DNA of 64,000 nt from Takakia lepidozioides (Eukaryota; Streptophyta; Takakiopsida; Takakiales; Takakiaceae): positions 2,356,001 to 2,420,000 of the forward strand of contig CM060734.1 in assembly GCA_030704615.1 (NCBI GenBank). The letters run 5' to 3'. Numbering within the stretch: position 1 is the stretch's first letter; the number at the start of each line of letters is the position of its first letter. The translations under genes and the position numbers were made by a program. This document shows, piece after piece, positions 12,001 through 22,751 of this stretch. Under the pieces are notes generated by a model. It made no database searches, had not been told where the DNA came from, and saw nothing but the letters and a program-made list of their open reading frames with translations.

Positions 12001-12560
12001 TCGGGTGGGGTGGATGTAGGGTGCTTGCCGGGGAAGGACAGCCGGGGGTGAGCGAGCCAAGCTCGGGTGACCTACCCTGCAGCACATACACACACGAGCG
12101 AGTTAAACAGACCAACAGAGGTGGGGGAGCTGGAATCGGCGAGCTCGCCTTGTGAGGAAAAGGAAGACAGAGGGGAGGGTTTGAAGGTGCAAGGAAAGCA
12201 AGGTAAACGAAAGAGAAGGGATCCCTAGCTCACCTCCGGAAGACGCACAGCCGAGGGCGAGCAGCTCAACGTCGGAGCTTGGGAAATTCACAGCCGCAGC
12301 AAAAAGCAAGTGGCGCACGAAGCGCGCCTTCCTCCGAGCTCCCCCACGACAAGGTGACCTCCGCATCTCTCACCCTCTTGCTCAAATTCTACCTTGCAAG
12401 CTGAGTGAAGATGAGAGGGAGAGGGAGCTGGGCCGTGAGAGAGAGAAGGAGGTCGCTTGACGATTTTGAATTTTTTTTAATTAACGACGGTAATCAAACA
12501 AATCGAAATTAATAAAAGGTTAATCCCGTCGCTGTGTAGCTGCGACCCCCTGGGTGTCAT
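12000..12560. other. Non-coding segment inside the putatively inverted part
   Basis: GC-rich, then AT-rich near 12470. No recognisable gene is seen. GAGGGAGAGGGAG-type purine runs lie near 12410-12450. Confidence 0.4.
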
Positions 12561-12574
12561 TTTTAGTGCAGCTG

Positions 12575-13005
12575 CATGCACCCATTTCCCGTCGCTTTCT
12601 ATTAGCGACCCCCTGGAGGTCGCTTCTGGGGACTTAGAAGTTTTAGAGCCGGATATTGCTAGCTGGTAGTGCGGGCACCCATTTCCCGTCGCTTTCTAGA
12701 AGCGACCCCTGGAGGTCGCTTCTGGGGACTTGGTAGTTTTAGAGCCCGGATCGGGCCTAGTGTGGGCACCCATTTCCCGTCCTTGTCTATATGCGACCCC
12801 CTAGAGGTCGCTTCTGGGGCCTTAGTAGTTTTAGAGCCGGATGCTAGCTAGTGTGGGCACCCATTTCCAATCCCTTTCTATATGCGACCCCCTGGAGGTC
12901 GCTTTCTGGGACTTGGTGGTTTTAGTACTGCCGGATGTTGTGGGCACCCATTTCCCATCGTACCTGCGACCCCAGGTGGTCGCTTCCTGGGGGTTGGAGC
13001 TTTTT
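12575..13005. repeat. Tandem repeat, about 95-bp period, five units
   Basis: Each unit has CACCCATTTCCCGTCGCTTT, then GCGACCCCCTGGAGGTCGCT, TCTGGGGACTTGGTAGTTTT and AGAGCCGGAT. The CGACCCCCTGGAGGTCGC palindrome inside each unit is the same motif as in both subterminal zones, although this array sits in the middle of the element and immediately upstream of the ATG at 13095. Confidence 0.85.
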
Positions 13006-13091
13006 TGAAAGCATGATGTCATGTTTCATAGAATTCATATATCAATTGGATGTGCAATTTCAATAGTGAGGTTTTTGGATTTTTTTTATAG

Positions 13092-14050
13092 GTGATGGTA
13101 CGCTCACGGGCTCGGCCAATCACGGAGGATGATTATCAAAATGTAGTTCCACCCGACGAGAACACCTCCAACAATGATGTCCGCATGCTTGATATACTTC
13201 CACCTCTTTCAAGACGCCGTCGACGTAGGGATGAGCAGTTGGCGGATGTACGTGGAGAGCCTCACGTGATTCATGCACAAGCCCTCAAGCATCCCGTTCC
13301 TCGTCCCAACTTGCCACCTCGAGGTCCTAGGCCTCTTAGTCCAGAGCCACGAGGCCCTGATCGAGCCACTTTGGACAACCCCCCTCGGTTGGAGTGTTGG
13401 TGCGAGCGGTGTTGGGCACGAGTGGCACCTGGAGGTGTTCCCGTGATGCGGCAGGATCATATTGTGGATGAACACTATCAGAAATGGGGGATTGCCGATG
13501 TGGCAAGGGTGAGCCTTCTATAACCCATTGTTGTAACATTTTTTGTGCTAATATATAAGGACGTACGTTTGTTGTAAGTACTCGGATGTTTAAAAATGAC
13601 TTGTAATTGATACTGTAATGGAAGTTACTGTGGTTAAATATATGAATAAACAACAAACTAATTGTATGAATTATATATTATGTGCAGCCACGAGTCATTG
13701 CCCTCCAAGCGCGCAAAAACAGTACATCACAGGTACGTGATGAGTTGGAGATGGACCATCCATTGTCGGATGTCACTTTGTTTTTCCCTCAGGTTGACAT
13801 AGATTGGGTCCGTGAGACGAGGGGCTTACCCTACGCCCTTCGATTGTTTGGTTGCCGACCGCGCAGCCGGCCACCGCTTGCACCGGCGCCTCGTCATGAT
13901 GTCGATATTCCACGTCCATCACCAATACGCTCTAGTTGTACTAGTCCAGCTCCACCTCCTCCACCTTCTGATCCTCATCCATCTGTATCTCCTCCTCGTC
14001 CAATTTCCACTAGTACACCGGCCCATGTAGAGTCACCTGCACCACCTCCA
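13092..14050 (+). pseudogene. N-terminal half of CACTA transposase (transposase-associated domain)
   Basis: The ORF starts at MVRSRARPITEDDYQNV (13095), continues through basic and proline-rich sequence to LECWCERCWARVAPGG and DHIVDEHYQKWGIADVAR, then has an intron (about 13515-13686). It resumes QPRVIALQARKNS and DVTLFFPQVDIDWVRETRG and ends in a proline-rich tail reaching ESPAPPPLC (14050). The C.C..C...(H)...HY..W pattern resembles the transposase-associated domain (Transpos_assoc) at the N-terminus of CACTA TNPD proteins. In the copy at 25.2-26.5 kb the same segment runs directly into the SET-like region on one strand. Here it is on the opposite strand from that region, and its tail repeats the linker words found at 10860. 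It is therefore one half of a split gene. Confidence 0.7.
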
Positions 14051-14610
14051 CTTTGCGCAGCAAGGGGGGGCTTGGCCGCACTGGTGCACGCAGGCACCCC
14101 AGCTCACATGGGTTTTTTTTTTAGTTTTGATCGGTGATGCATGCACCCTCTCTCTCTCCCTCACCATCTCTGTCAAGCAATTCGCAGCAACGCGGGGCTG
14201 GCCGCGCTGGTGCGCGCAGGCACCCCAACCCACATGGGCTTTTTTTTTTAGTTATTTTCGGTGATGCAGGCACCCTCTCTCTCTCCCTCACCATCTCTGT
14301 CAAGCAATTCGCAGCAACGGGGGGCTGGCCGCGCTGGTGCGCGCAGGCACCCCGGCCCACATGGGTTTTTTTTTTAGTTATTTTTGGTGATGCAGGCACC
14401 CTCTCTCTCTCCCTCACCATCTCTGTCAAGCAATTCCCAGCAATGGGGGGCTGGCCGCGCTGATGCGCGAAGGCACCCCAGCCCACATGGGTTTTTTTAT
14501 TTTTATTTTGGGTAATGCAGGCACCCTCTCCATCTGTCTCTCTCACGACCTACCTGATCACATTTGTAGGAACGGGGAGCTGGCCGCGGTGGTGCGCGCA
14601 ACGACTGACC
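14044..14610. repeat. Minisatellite array B, inverted relative to array A
   Basis: Four units of about 120-125 bp: ACCCTCTCTCTCTCCCTCAC, then TCTGTCAAGCAATTCGCAGC, GGGGGGCTGGCCGCGCTGGT and GCGCGCAGGCACCCCAGCCC. The reverse complement is the unit of array A. The two arrays face each other across about 2 kb that contains the displaced N-terminal half-gene. Confidence 0.9.
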
Positions 14611-14989
14611 TCCGTGTCTCACCCCCTCGCCCCACGGACGTTGGCTGCTTCTCTCTGGTCGCTGGCAGCTACCGTCCTCTTGCTCGGGTCTGGTACTCCC
14701 TGCCTCTGCCTCTGTGTTTTGTGATTCAGGGCTCGTGAGAGAAGACTCGTCACTAACGGCTACATTATTGTGTTTTCCTACTTTTTGTATTTCTACTTGT
14801 ATGTCCCATGGTCTGTATTTGGTGTAGCTTTTTAATTATTTATTGGTTTATTTGATGTTGATATATTGTAGTGTCTTTTCCAGTGTATAATTCTTTTTTG
14901 CTCTATAAAAATCTATGTAATACTCTACAGTCTTCATTATGCTTTTTAGGATATTTTCTTTGAATTCATATGTTGTAGTTCATTTCAGA

Positions 14990-17014
14990 CATGGCCAAGG
15001 ATTCGGAGAAGACCCCTGCTGCAAAGAAAAGGAAAAAACCAGAAGCAAACCCGTAAAGAAATCTGGTTTGACCCCCTGGCCTTCCCCTCCTCCTGTGCTT
15101 GCTCCTTCATTTCATGAGCCAGAGAGTACCAGTGGTACCCCCCGAGCACTGTGTTGAAGATGATGCCCCCCTCTTGGGCCAAGGTGTTGTAGTTGAAGTG
15201 GCTCTTGTGCCGGATACTACTGGTACTATTGATGAGTCCACCACTGGGCCTGCAGTATCTAGCGCTACCCTCTCTCCTTCTTAGAAGCATTGTATACGGG
15301 TAATATAAAGATTTTTCAAGATGGTCCTAGGATGGGCCAATTGGACATTGCTCCCAGTGCTTCTCCAACCACCGAGGTTAGGAGGGTTATGACACATCAA
15401 CAAGATTTGCTGATCAATGCACAAGAGAGAGAGAGAGGGGTCCCATACGTGGGGAGGTAGCTAGGCCGCTTGACCCAAATGATGCTCCCGTTGAAAGATT
15501 GGGGAGTTCTTCATGGCATGATGCATCTCATGGTACCCAAGGTGCCTCTCCCGCTCATGTCCATGATACCTCCATTGGTGGCCAGTCCTCGGCCAGGAAG
15601 GGCCTCGCATTTGGCCAGCTCACTGCTGTGACTCTAGCTAGTGGCAGTTGGGGTCAAGCCTCTCCTGAAGAGCAAGCACAACTCATGGCATCTTTGGCGG
15701 CAATGGGCTTCCATTGCCATCAATGGGACAACTTTTGGCACCTGAACTCGAGGTGCCTGAGATGCCCGCGCTCAGGCCCAGGGATACAATCGCCTCGGAG
15801 CATCATGAGGCCAGTATCTCTCTCACCATTTTGTTGTATTGCCTACTGTATTCTTTTTGTTTTTGTGTTTTTATTTGGTTTGTGTACATGACTTGCAGAG
15901 ATTGGCCAAGGGCCTCACAAAACCATTGTAATTGCAGGCTCCATTTGTGGACCCGGTGCCATGCGCCCTTGAGAGACCTCTGGTCATTGCCGAGGGAGCC
16001 GTAGAGAGACGTAGAGAGAGAGAGATGGAGGAGGTTGAGGCTGTTGTGGGGAGAGGGAAAACAAAGATAGTGGAAAAGCCCCTTAGCAAGAAGAAGAAGA
16101 AGCCTTGCATTGAGGATACCCCTCTCATAGTCGGAGAGTTGGGGGAGGGTAGTGGGAAGGGAGATATTGGAGAGGCTTCAATAGAAGGAGAGCCTCGTAG
16201 CGCGGGAAGAGAGGGAAGAAGGGAGGGCTGGAGGTGCCTAAGAAGGTCCCACCTCTAGAGGCCAACAAGTATGGGTATCCAATTGGAGAGTTTTGGGAAG
16301 CGTTGAGGAGGCATGCCTTTCCAAAAGCGGCCCGATGGTTCTCTTTGCATGTAGATTGGGATCAACAACCATGGGAGCACCGTAGGGGATTTGTAGCCAA
16401 ATTGGAGAAGAAGTTTGGGGGTGGTTGGAGTGAGTCCCGCTTGATGGGGTTGATCGGAAAGAACCTCAAGGATAGGCAATATCGTGCAAGGAAGGAGATC
16501 CGGCCACGTTATGCAAAGAGAAAGGGCTAGATACCTGCACCCACAAGTTTGGTCCGGGAGGGCACAAGTCATTCGCGACCCGATTTGTAAGCATTTCATG
16601 GATGCATTCACTTTAATGTGTTGCTTTGTCTACATATGGCTCTCTCTTTGGTATATCTTGCATAAACTAATTAAGGTTGTTTGTGATTGTGTAGCATCGT
16701 AGGTTTGGGAGACACCCAAGCGTGGAGGAGGTAGAATTTGTCAAGAATGAAGGATACCCCACGCTTCTTGAGCGCATCAAGACCCATAGGGCCCTCTCCG
16801 CGAAGAGTACAAAAAAGCGAAGTATTACTAGTAGCACTACTAACCATAGGGTGACCGATGTCGAGGATGAGGGCCAGACTAGTGAGGATGAGGATGATGA
16901 TGAGGGCAAGCGACATGAGGATGAGGGCGAGGGCGAGAGTGATCGGGGTGATGATGATGGCTCGCAGGATGATATGTTGACCCTCGAGGACCTCGAAGTC
17001 CATGAGGGTATCTA
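14990..17014 (+). pseudogene. CACTA accessory gene (TNPA / Transposase_24-like)
   Basis: Several exons on the plus strand: a short lysine-rich start (ATG at 14992, AKDSEKTPAAKKRKKP); a serine-rich stretch (15499-15890); a KKKKP-rich stretch (15932-16258); the conserved core YGYPIGEFWEALRRHAFPKA..WF with GGGWSESRLMGLIGKNLKDR (16264-16530); and after an intron HRRFGRHPSVEEVEFVKNEG and a very acidic tail ending EDLEVHEGI (17014). The core has a homologue on the minus strand at 60.7-61.1 kb in another CACTA element. Plant CACTA elements encode a second protein that binds subterminal repeats; I infer that role from position and the core. It is transcribed away from the transposase gene, toward the right terminus. 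Frame changes between exons leave its integrity uncertain. Confidence 0.6.
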
Positions 17015-17280
17015 GTACTATAGAAGATGCATATTATATAATGCTTGTACATGATAGGAGCCTTGTTATGTTTTATTGATTATTTCTAGCAGCAGTTGTT
17101 TGTCGTCTAATTTGCGATGTCTCTCGCGAGCTTGGCTTTGTTGTGGACATATAGGTTACACCTACAAAGAGGCTCTAGGAAGGTTCTCGGCCCCAAGAAA
17201 GGTACTACAATTTACAAGGCAACCGGCCAATGTGCGGGGGTAATATAAAGCAAATAAATAAAACAAGATGAAAACATCAT

Positions 17281-18260
17281 TTGAGGGGCGACCCCCTGGG
17301 GGTCGCTTTAGGATTCACCCAGGCATGCCCCTTCCCGTCGCCTGGAAACACCGACCCCCCGTGGGTCGCTTTAGGGTGTGTCCTGCGCGTCGCTCATAAG
17401 CACCGACCCCCTGGGGGTCGGTTTAGGATTAACACAAGCAAATCTGTCCACCGACCCCCTGGTGGTCGCTTTCTCCTCCCCAATAACTGCCCGTGAACCG
17501 ACTCCATAGGGGTCGCTACTAGCAAAACCCCGGCCCATCCATACCGTCGCTACGTAACTTCGACCCCCTGGGGGTCGCACAGTGGGGATACCAGGACCCC
17601 CGCCATACCCGTCGCTACGTAACTCCGACCCCCCGGGGTCGCACAGTGGTGATACCACGACCCCCGCCATACCCGTCGCTACGTAACTCCGACCCCCTGG
17701 GGTCGCACAGTCACGATACAACGGCCCCCGCCATACCCGTCGCTATGTAACTCCGACCCCTTGGGGGTCGCACAGTGGCGATACCACGGCCCCCGCCATA
17801 CCCGTCGCTACGTATTACCAACCTCCGAGGGGTCGCATAGTGGCGATACCCGCTACCCCCGCCATACGCGTCGCTAGGTACCTACGACGGCTTTGGGGTC
17901 GCATAGTGGCGATACCTATGCCTACCCGCCAGACCCGTCGCTACGTAAATATGACGTCTGGGGGGTCGCCTCACCTCCCGCCGCCGATAGCTTACTCCGA
18001 CCCCCTTGGGGTCGCAGCATGGCTATACCCCCGGAACCACCATATCCGTCGCTAGGTAAGTCCGACCCCCGTGGGGTCGGTCAGTATTCCGAACCTTTTA
18101 ACTGTTTTCTTTTTATTAAAAAAAATGTAACAGTGCGACCCCTTGGGGTTGCACGGGCAAAGCTCCACAGCGTCGGACAAGGGGTCGGTTAGAGGGGCCT
18201 GGTGTCGAGGCAATTCGGCGACCCCCTGGGGGTCGGTCTTAACTGCCCGATTTACCAACG
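17281..18260. repeat. Right subterminal palindrome zone of CACTA 1
   Basis: More than a dozen copies of near-palindromes of the form CGACCCCCTGGGGGTCGC, spaced about 60-90 bp and separated by phrases such as GCGATACCACGGCCCCCGCC and ATACCCGTCGCTACGTAA. Such clusters in CACTA elements are where the element-encoded DNA-binding protein binds. The zone ends about 120 bp inside the right terminus. Confidence 0.88.
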
Positions 18261-18359
18261 CCTTTTTAGCGACGCCTCAAGGGTCGGTATTTGGGACTTG
18301 GCCGCAACGGCTTTAGACCCCCTTAACAACCTCAGGGAGGTCGGTCGGGTGTCGATAAC

Positions 18360-18382
18360 CCCCCCCCCCAATTGCTGTAGTG
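18360..18382. repeat. Right terminal inverted repeat of CACTA element 1
   Basis: A C-run followed by CAATTGCTGTAGTG, the inverted counterpart of the left end at 1580. It is followed at once by TCC, the target duplication, and then PPR sequence. Confidence 0.9.
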
Positions 18383-19720
18383 TCCCTATGACAACCATCG
18401 CATTCCACGACACCACATCTCGTTCAGCCATATTGTCGAACACTCCCTTTGCATCCTCCATGCATCCACATTTGGCATACATGTCCACCAGGGCAGTGTT
18501 CAGGATCACATCTGGTACAATTCCAGCTCTGATGATGTCGCCATGCACTCTTCGCCCTTTTCCAGGGCTGCCAGGCTTGCACACGCACTGCAAACGCACA
18601 CCAACATGATGTGGTCGGGCTTCACCCCGTCGCACATCATTTGCTCGTAGGTCTCCAAAGCCTCCATCCCATGTCCCTGATGTGCATACCCTGCAAGCAT
18701 CGCACTCCACAACAGCACATCTCGTTCAACCATAGTGTTGAACACTCCCTTTGCATCCTCGATGCACCCACATTTTGCAAACATGTCCACCAGGGTCTTG
18801 TTTAGAATGACATCTGGTACAATTCCAGCTCTGAAGATGTTGCCATGCACCTCTTTCTCCTTTTCCAGAGCTGCCAGGGCAGTGTTCAGATTGACATTTG
18901 GTACCATTCCAGCTTTGATGATATCCCCATGCACCTCTTTGCCTTTCTCCAGGGCTGCCAGGCTTGCACAAGCATTGCAAATGCACACATTAAACATGAT
19001 GTGCTTCCCCCATCATTTGCTCATAGGTCTCCAAAGCCTCCATCCCATGTCCCTGATGTGCATACCCTGCAAGCATCGCACTCAACGACACCACATCTCG
19101 TTCAGCCATAGTGTCAAACACTCCCTTTGCATCCTGGATGCACCCACATTTTGCAAACATGTCCACCAGGGTATTGTTCAGAATGACATCTGGTACAATT
19201 CCAGCTCTAAAGATGTCGCCATGCACCTCTTTCCCCTTCTCCAGAGCTACCAGGGCAGTGTTCAGATTGACATTTGGTACCATTCCAGCTTTGATGATAT
19301 CCCCATGCACCTCTTTGCCCTTCTCCAGGGCTGCCAGGCTTGCACAAGCATTGCAAATGCACGCAAACATGATGTGCTTCCCCCATCATTTGCTCATAGG
19401 TCTCCAAAGCCTTCATCCCACGTCCCTGCTATGCATACCCTGCAAGCATCGCACTCCACGACACCACATCTCGTTCAGCCATAGTGTCGAACACTCCCTT
19501 TGCATCCTAGATGCACCCACATTTTGCAAACATGTCCACCAGGGTATTGTTCAGAATAACATCTGGTACAATTCCAGCTCTGAAGATGTCGCCATGGACC
19601 TCTTTCCCCTTTTCCAGAGCTGCCAGGGCAGTGTTCAGATTGACATTTGGTATAATTCCAGCTTTGATGATATCCCCATGCACCTCTTTGCCCTTCTCCA
19701 GGGCTTCCTTCTAGTGTCAT
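18383..19720 (-). pseudogene. PPR gene 5' part with triplicated repeat unit
   Basis: On the minus strand the reading runs from 19720 through PPR motifs: ALEKGKEVHGDIIKAGM, LVDMFAKCGC, AKGVFDTMAERDVVS, YAHQGHGMEALETYEQMM. The block of about 375 bp carrying these motifs is present three times in tandem (the phrase ATGTCCACCAGGG at 18783, 19159 and 19532), followed by a shorter unit at 18481. The spacings of 376 and 373 bp are not both multiples of three, so the frame changes between units. The last motif, ERDVVSWNAMVV, ends at the CACTA insertion (18383), and the E region lies at 982-1579. The product would have been an organelle RNA-binding editing factor; this copy is a pseudogene. Confidence 0.85.
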
Positions 19721-19957
19721 CAGAGGCGGTCAAACTCCCCCCTTTACTCTTTACCAACTCCAGTCAAGGCACTTGACGGCTGACTTTCCACCTATGCTGG
19801 GTAGATCCACAATCGGCTCTTCGTAGTTTGATATGCAAAGAAGGAACTACCCTCAAGAGTACATCATATCCAATATTCTCTGGAAATGGTGGATGAACCA
19901 AGCAGCTATGCATATCCATGAATGAAGCAAGACATCGCACCTATACAGAAAAAGATC

Positions 19958-20020
19958 AGGTCACCAGTAATCCCCACAAGAACAAACCCCATCTTTGAAG
20001 TGGTGAAAGTGGCAGAGTGT
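19958..20020 (-). pseudogene. DYW domain terminus, separated exon end
   Basis: The minus strand reads FHHFKDGVCSCGDYW and a stop, the conserved end of the DYW cytidine-deaminase domain, including the C.C pair that binds the second zinc. The preceding part of the domain is found at 22758-23062 on the same strand. Between them lies an insertion flanked by GAGTGT. Confidence 0.9.
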
Positions 20021-20414
20021 GAATAATGGTGTAATTGGTATAGGGAGAGAGAGTAATGTGGGGAGGAGACGTTTTGATATAATTGTTTGTGGGATTTGAT
20101 GTGGTAGAATATTTATAACTGCAGTAGGTGAGATATGATGTGTAAAGGATGGGTAGATCACTGTGCAAATGTGAGTGAATTGAGTAGCAAAAGTGGGAGG
20201 GAAGACCCTCCCAGTATACCCGAATCACTTGTGGGAGAGAACTGAATCTTGGAGGATGAAATATAAATGAGATAGTACATGCACATTAGGGGGGCTGCTA
20301 TTTCATGAGCGGCATGAGCATGAGCATGAGCGCAAAAAAAAAAAACATGAGCGGACCATTGTGTGTCCATGGAAATAGGTGTCAGTCTGGACACCTGACC
20401 CCAAAAAGTTGTAG

Positions 20415-20566
20415 CCAACTCTGAAACTGTAGTATTTTCTATAGAAGTAACACACATGTGTCAACCCCTGACAAAGATAGGTTCTGTCCTTTTGTGTTAA
20501 TCCACTCAGACTGGGCGCGGGGGTCAATGGCCACAAGGCTACGACAAACAACATCTTATGAATTCA
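20415..20566 (+). mobile_element. LINE family B, 3'-end fragment
   Basis: CCCCTGAC.AAGATAGGTTCTG, CAGACTGGGCGCGGG.GTCAAT, GGCCACAAGGCTACG.CAAAC and ATCTTATGA match the 3' end of the longer copy at 45213-45317. No poly(A) tail follows. Confidence 0.75.
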
Positions 20567-20857
20567 TTTTGTCCATCACAAAGATAAGTAAGTGCATAAC
20601 ATGCTTCTCAAAGCTAATATGAGCTTGACCCACAAAAACTGATGGCAACAAACTTGATCCAAACATAAGTTTTGTTGAGGTCCAGTGCGGATTTGTGGGA
20701 CTGTCATGCCAACTCATCGCCATTTTGTTTGTCAAGGGTGGTGAATGCAATACTCTTCAGTGGATGCACAACTGCAGCTGCACATCTACAAAGAACAATG
20801 AAACCAAAGAAGATTAAACCAAGGAGCAAGATATGTTTTACTTGTGAACTAAGCCTT

Positions 20858-22380
20858 GCTGAGAGAGAGAAGACTCCGACCAAAGCTGGCGTAACTAAGA
20901 GCCACTTCACCTTGCGGCTACTGCCCCTGTCGGGGGTGGCCCTATAATAAACACAGGTGTCCGGTTGGACACCTAGCTGTAACCAAGGGTATATGTGCCA
21001 TGGTGCCAGATAAAAAAAGGGGGGGTTACCCCGGGGGGGGGGGGGGGGGCGACGGGGTATCTAGGACAGTGTTGTGGGATCGGATTCTAGTTTTCGTTTA
21101 TTGGTGATAATAGCTGTAAGAGAACGAAGGGCTATGAGGTGGATGGCTTGGAAACATTTGTGGATAAGGGAAATAGGGATTTGAAAGTTGTTATGCAGGT
21201 CATTGATGCTGGCATTGTGTATGCCACCTCTAGTACCTGCCGTGATAACGGTTAGAGGGCCGGTGCAACCATCCTCGTCGGCAAATAACGAAGATGAGTG
21301 GAGCATATTTTTGTCGTTTTTCCAGGATAGAGTCATGTGGGTAGCAGTCATGACAGAATGTGAATTCGATGAAGTGAATAGTGAGTGATGGGGATGATGT
21401 GATAGGATGTGGGGCATTCATGGGTAGACCCTGCACTATTAGAATGTCTGGGCAGAGTCTAGCTGGACAGGTCATGGTCGGGAAAGATATGAGCATGGGA
21501 GTAGCCACGGTGGGACAGTGTGATTGGGTGGGTGGCCTTGGTATGTGCCTGTGTTAAGGAGTGTGAACCATCTGGTTTCGGCACGGCTGCGCAGTACTTT
21601 GTGGATATGTCAGACGACTTGGTTATGGCGAGTGATATGGAGGCTGTATATAATGGGATGCATGCATTGGCTGAGTAAGTGTGGCCAGGTGTCACGTTCC
21701 CGATGAGTGTGTGAGCAGAGTGGACAAAATGGGGATGGGAAGAGGCGTGGCCAAAAAATGTGTTTGCGTTGGTGGCCTGCATATTGGGCATATCTGAATT
21801 GAAGGGTTTGGCGGATTTGTGCATCTGTGGTGGTTTTGGTATTCAAAAAATGGTTTGATAGTTTATGGTGTAGCACCGTGGATTGTGTCCACTTCTGAAT
21901 GTGGACCTTAGTATGGCTAATTGATGCAGCAACTTGCTTGTTGGCTTCCTGGGAGAGGGTGGCTAGGAGGTTGCGGACATGTTTAGGTGCGGGTGGGTCT
22001 GGGACGGGGTGTATGAACAAAAATGGGTGAGTATGGGCGATGTGAATAGGGTCATCAGAGGCGATTACACGGGGCTTGGAGGCGCCTGCCTGGGCAAGTA
22101 AGTCGGCAGCATCGTTGCCATGTATCCCAGTGTGCGAGCGGACTTTATGGAAGTGGATGGGGTGTGGTTTGGAGAGAGCTAGTTGAACAATGGCCGTGAT
22201 AAGGTTACAGTCAGGGTGGTGGTGGTGGGATGACGGGCGGGCGATGTGGTTCCTGATAAGGAAGAGTGAAGTAAGACTGTCAGTGAAAATATAGTAGGGG
22301 GGAGGGAAAGCGTCCATCCTTGAAATGGCCTCAGAGATTGCCATAAGTTCAGTACGTAATAATTGTGGCGGGGCCTTGAT
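20858..22380 (-). mobile_element. LINE family A copy 1 (RNase H, zinc knuckle, 3' UTR)
   Basis: The minus strand reads TELMAISEAI, IFTDSLTSLFLI, HKVRSHTGIHGNDAADLLAQ. These are the E, D and H..D landmarks of an RNase H domain. CPLCSHTHRERDTWPHLLSQC, a zinc-knuckle-like end, follows. The downstream part recurs at 23722-24789, including TGPLTVITAGTRGGIHNA and a 3' UTR of about 110 bp ending in a CT-rich tract. The frame is lost near 21610-21840. This is a 5'-truncated plant non-LTR retrotransposon; the reverse transcriptase part is absent. The insertion duplication is not clear. Confidence 0.85.
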
Positions 22381-22751
22381 ATCAGCTAAGTGTCAATGCC
22401 ACGAGGCAGGACAGCTGAAGCCACGAGGGTATATGGCGGGTAGTGGTTTACTTCACATTACCCAGCCAGGAGGCAGAAAAGGCTAAGTGTAGTAGCAGCG
22501 GAACACACTACCACGAGGAACAACAGTGGGTAGGGTAGCAGCCGTGGGCCGTGAACCACGATATCACACGGCCACAGTAGCATAGGCTTTACTAATAGAA
22601 GAAGTAGTGAGGGGCCATGGACCGTGTACCACTATGGCACACGACCACGAGTCACGACCACGACCACGGGCCACTTTTTTGGCAAACCCCTTAGGTTGCG
22701 TAGGCAGTTAGGCAACGGTCATTAACGACTGCAGGCTGTAACGGCTCTTTT
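22381..22751. other. Right arm of composite insertion, no gene seen
   Basis: GC-rich with repeated CCACGA/CACGACCACG words (22400-22680) and no supported reading frame. A 20-bp run near 22645-22670 alternates CACGAC and CACGAG. Confidence 0.4.

Larger units (their letters stand above)
1580..18382. mobile_element. 16.8-kb CACTA (En/Spm) transposon with both ends and TSD
   Basis: The left end begins CACTACTGCAAAAAGGGGGG (1580). The right end finishes ...CAATTGCTGTAGTG (18382), which reads CACTACAGCAATTGGGGGG on the other strand. The flanks carry the 3-bp direct repeat TCC (1577-1579 and 18383-18385), the target duplication expected for CACTA elements, and the interrupted sequence is the same PPR gene on both sides. 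Inside, from the left: a subterminal GC-rich repeat zone to about 4.5 kb; a SET-like fragment; a minus-strand transposase gene (tnp2, DUF4218, DUF4216); a SET-like region; minisatellites; a plus-strand N-terminal transposase part; a plus-strand accessory gene; and a right subterminal palindrome zone. The genes carry frameshifts and stops, so this copy is probably non-autonomous now. Confidence 0.92.
20021..22751. mobile_element. 2.7-kb composite insertion in a DYW domain
   Basis: Both edges are flanked by GAGTGT (20015-20020 and 22752-22757). Removing the insert rejoins the DYW frame (IVVRDT to FHHFKDG). The termini show no inverted repeats, TG..CA ends or CACTA motif (left GAATAATGGTG, right CGGCTCTTTT), so the class is unclear. 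It contains a plus-strand LINE 3' end (20415-20565) and a minus-strand LINE fragment (20858-22375), so it is nested or chimeric. The stretch 20021-20410 shows no gene. Confidence 0.6.

Noticed and set aside
11256-12115. Long ORFs on both strands across the minisatellite
   Set aside because: Their sequences are repeats of the same 40-50 residues generated by the satellite unit and have no protein features.
14121-14546. Repetitive minus-strand ORF
   Set aside because: Same reason: translation of array B.
17281-18260. Regularly spaced palindromic repeats that could be mistaken for a CRISPR array
   Set aside because: Repeats are imperfect, spacers are related to each other and irregular, and the array lies just inside a CACTA terminus in a plant genome.
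18735-19776. Long plus-strand ORFs (221-249 codons)
   Set aside because: They are antisense shadows of the PPR tandem units; the minus strand carries the recognisable motifs.
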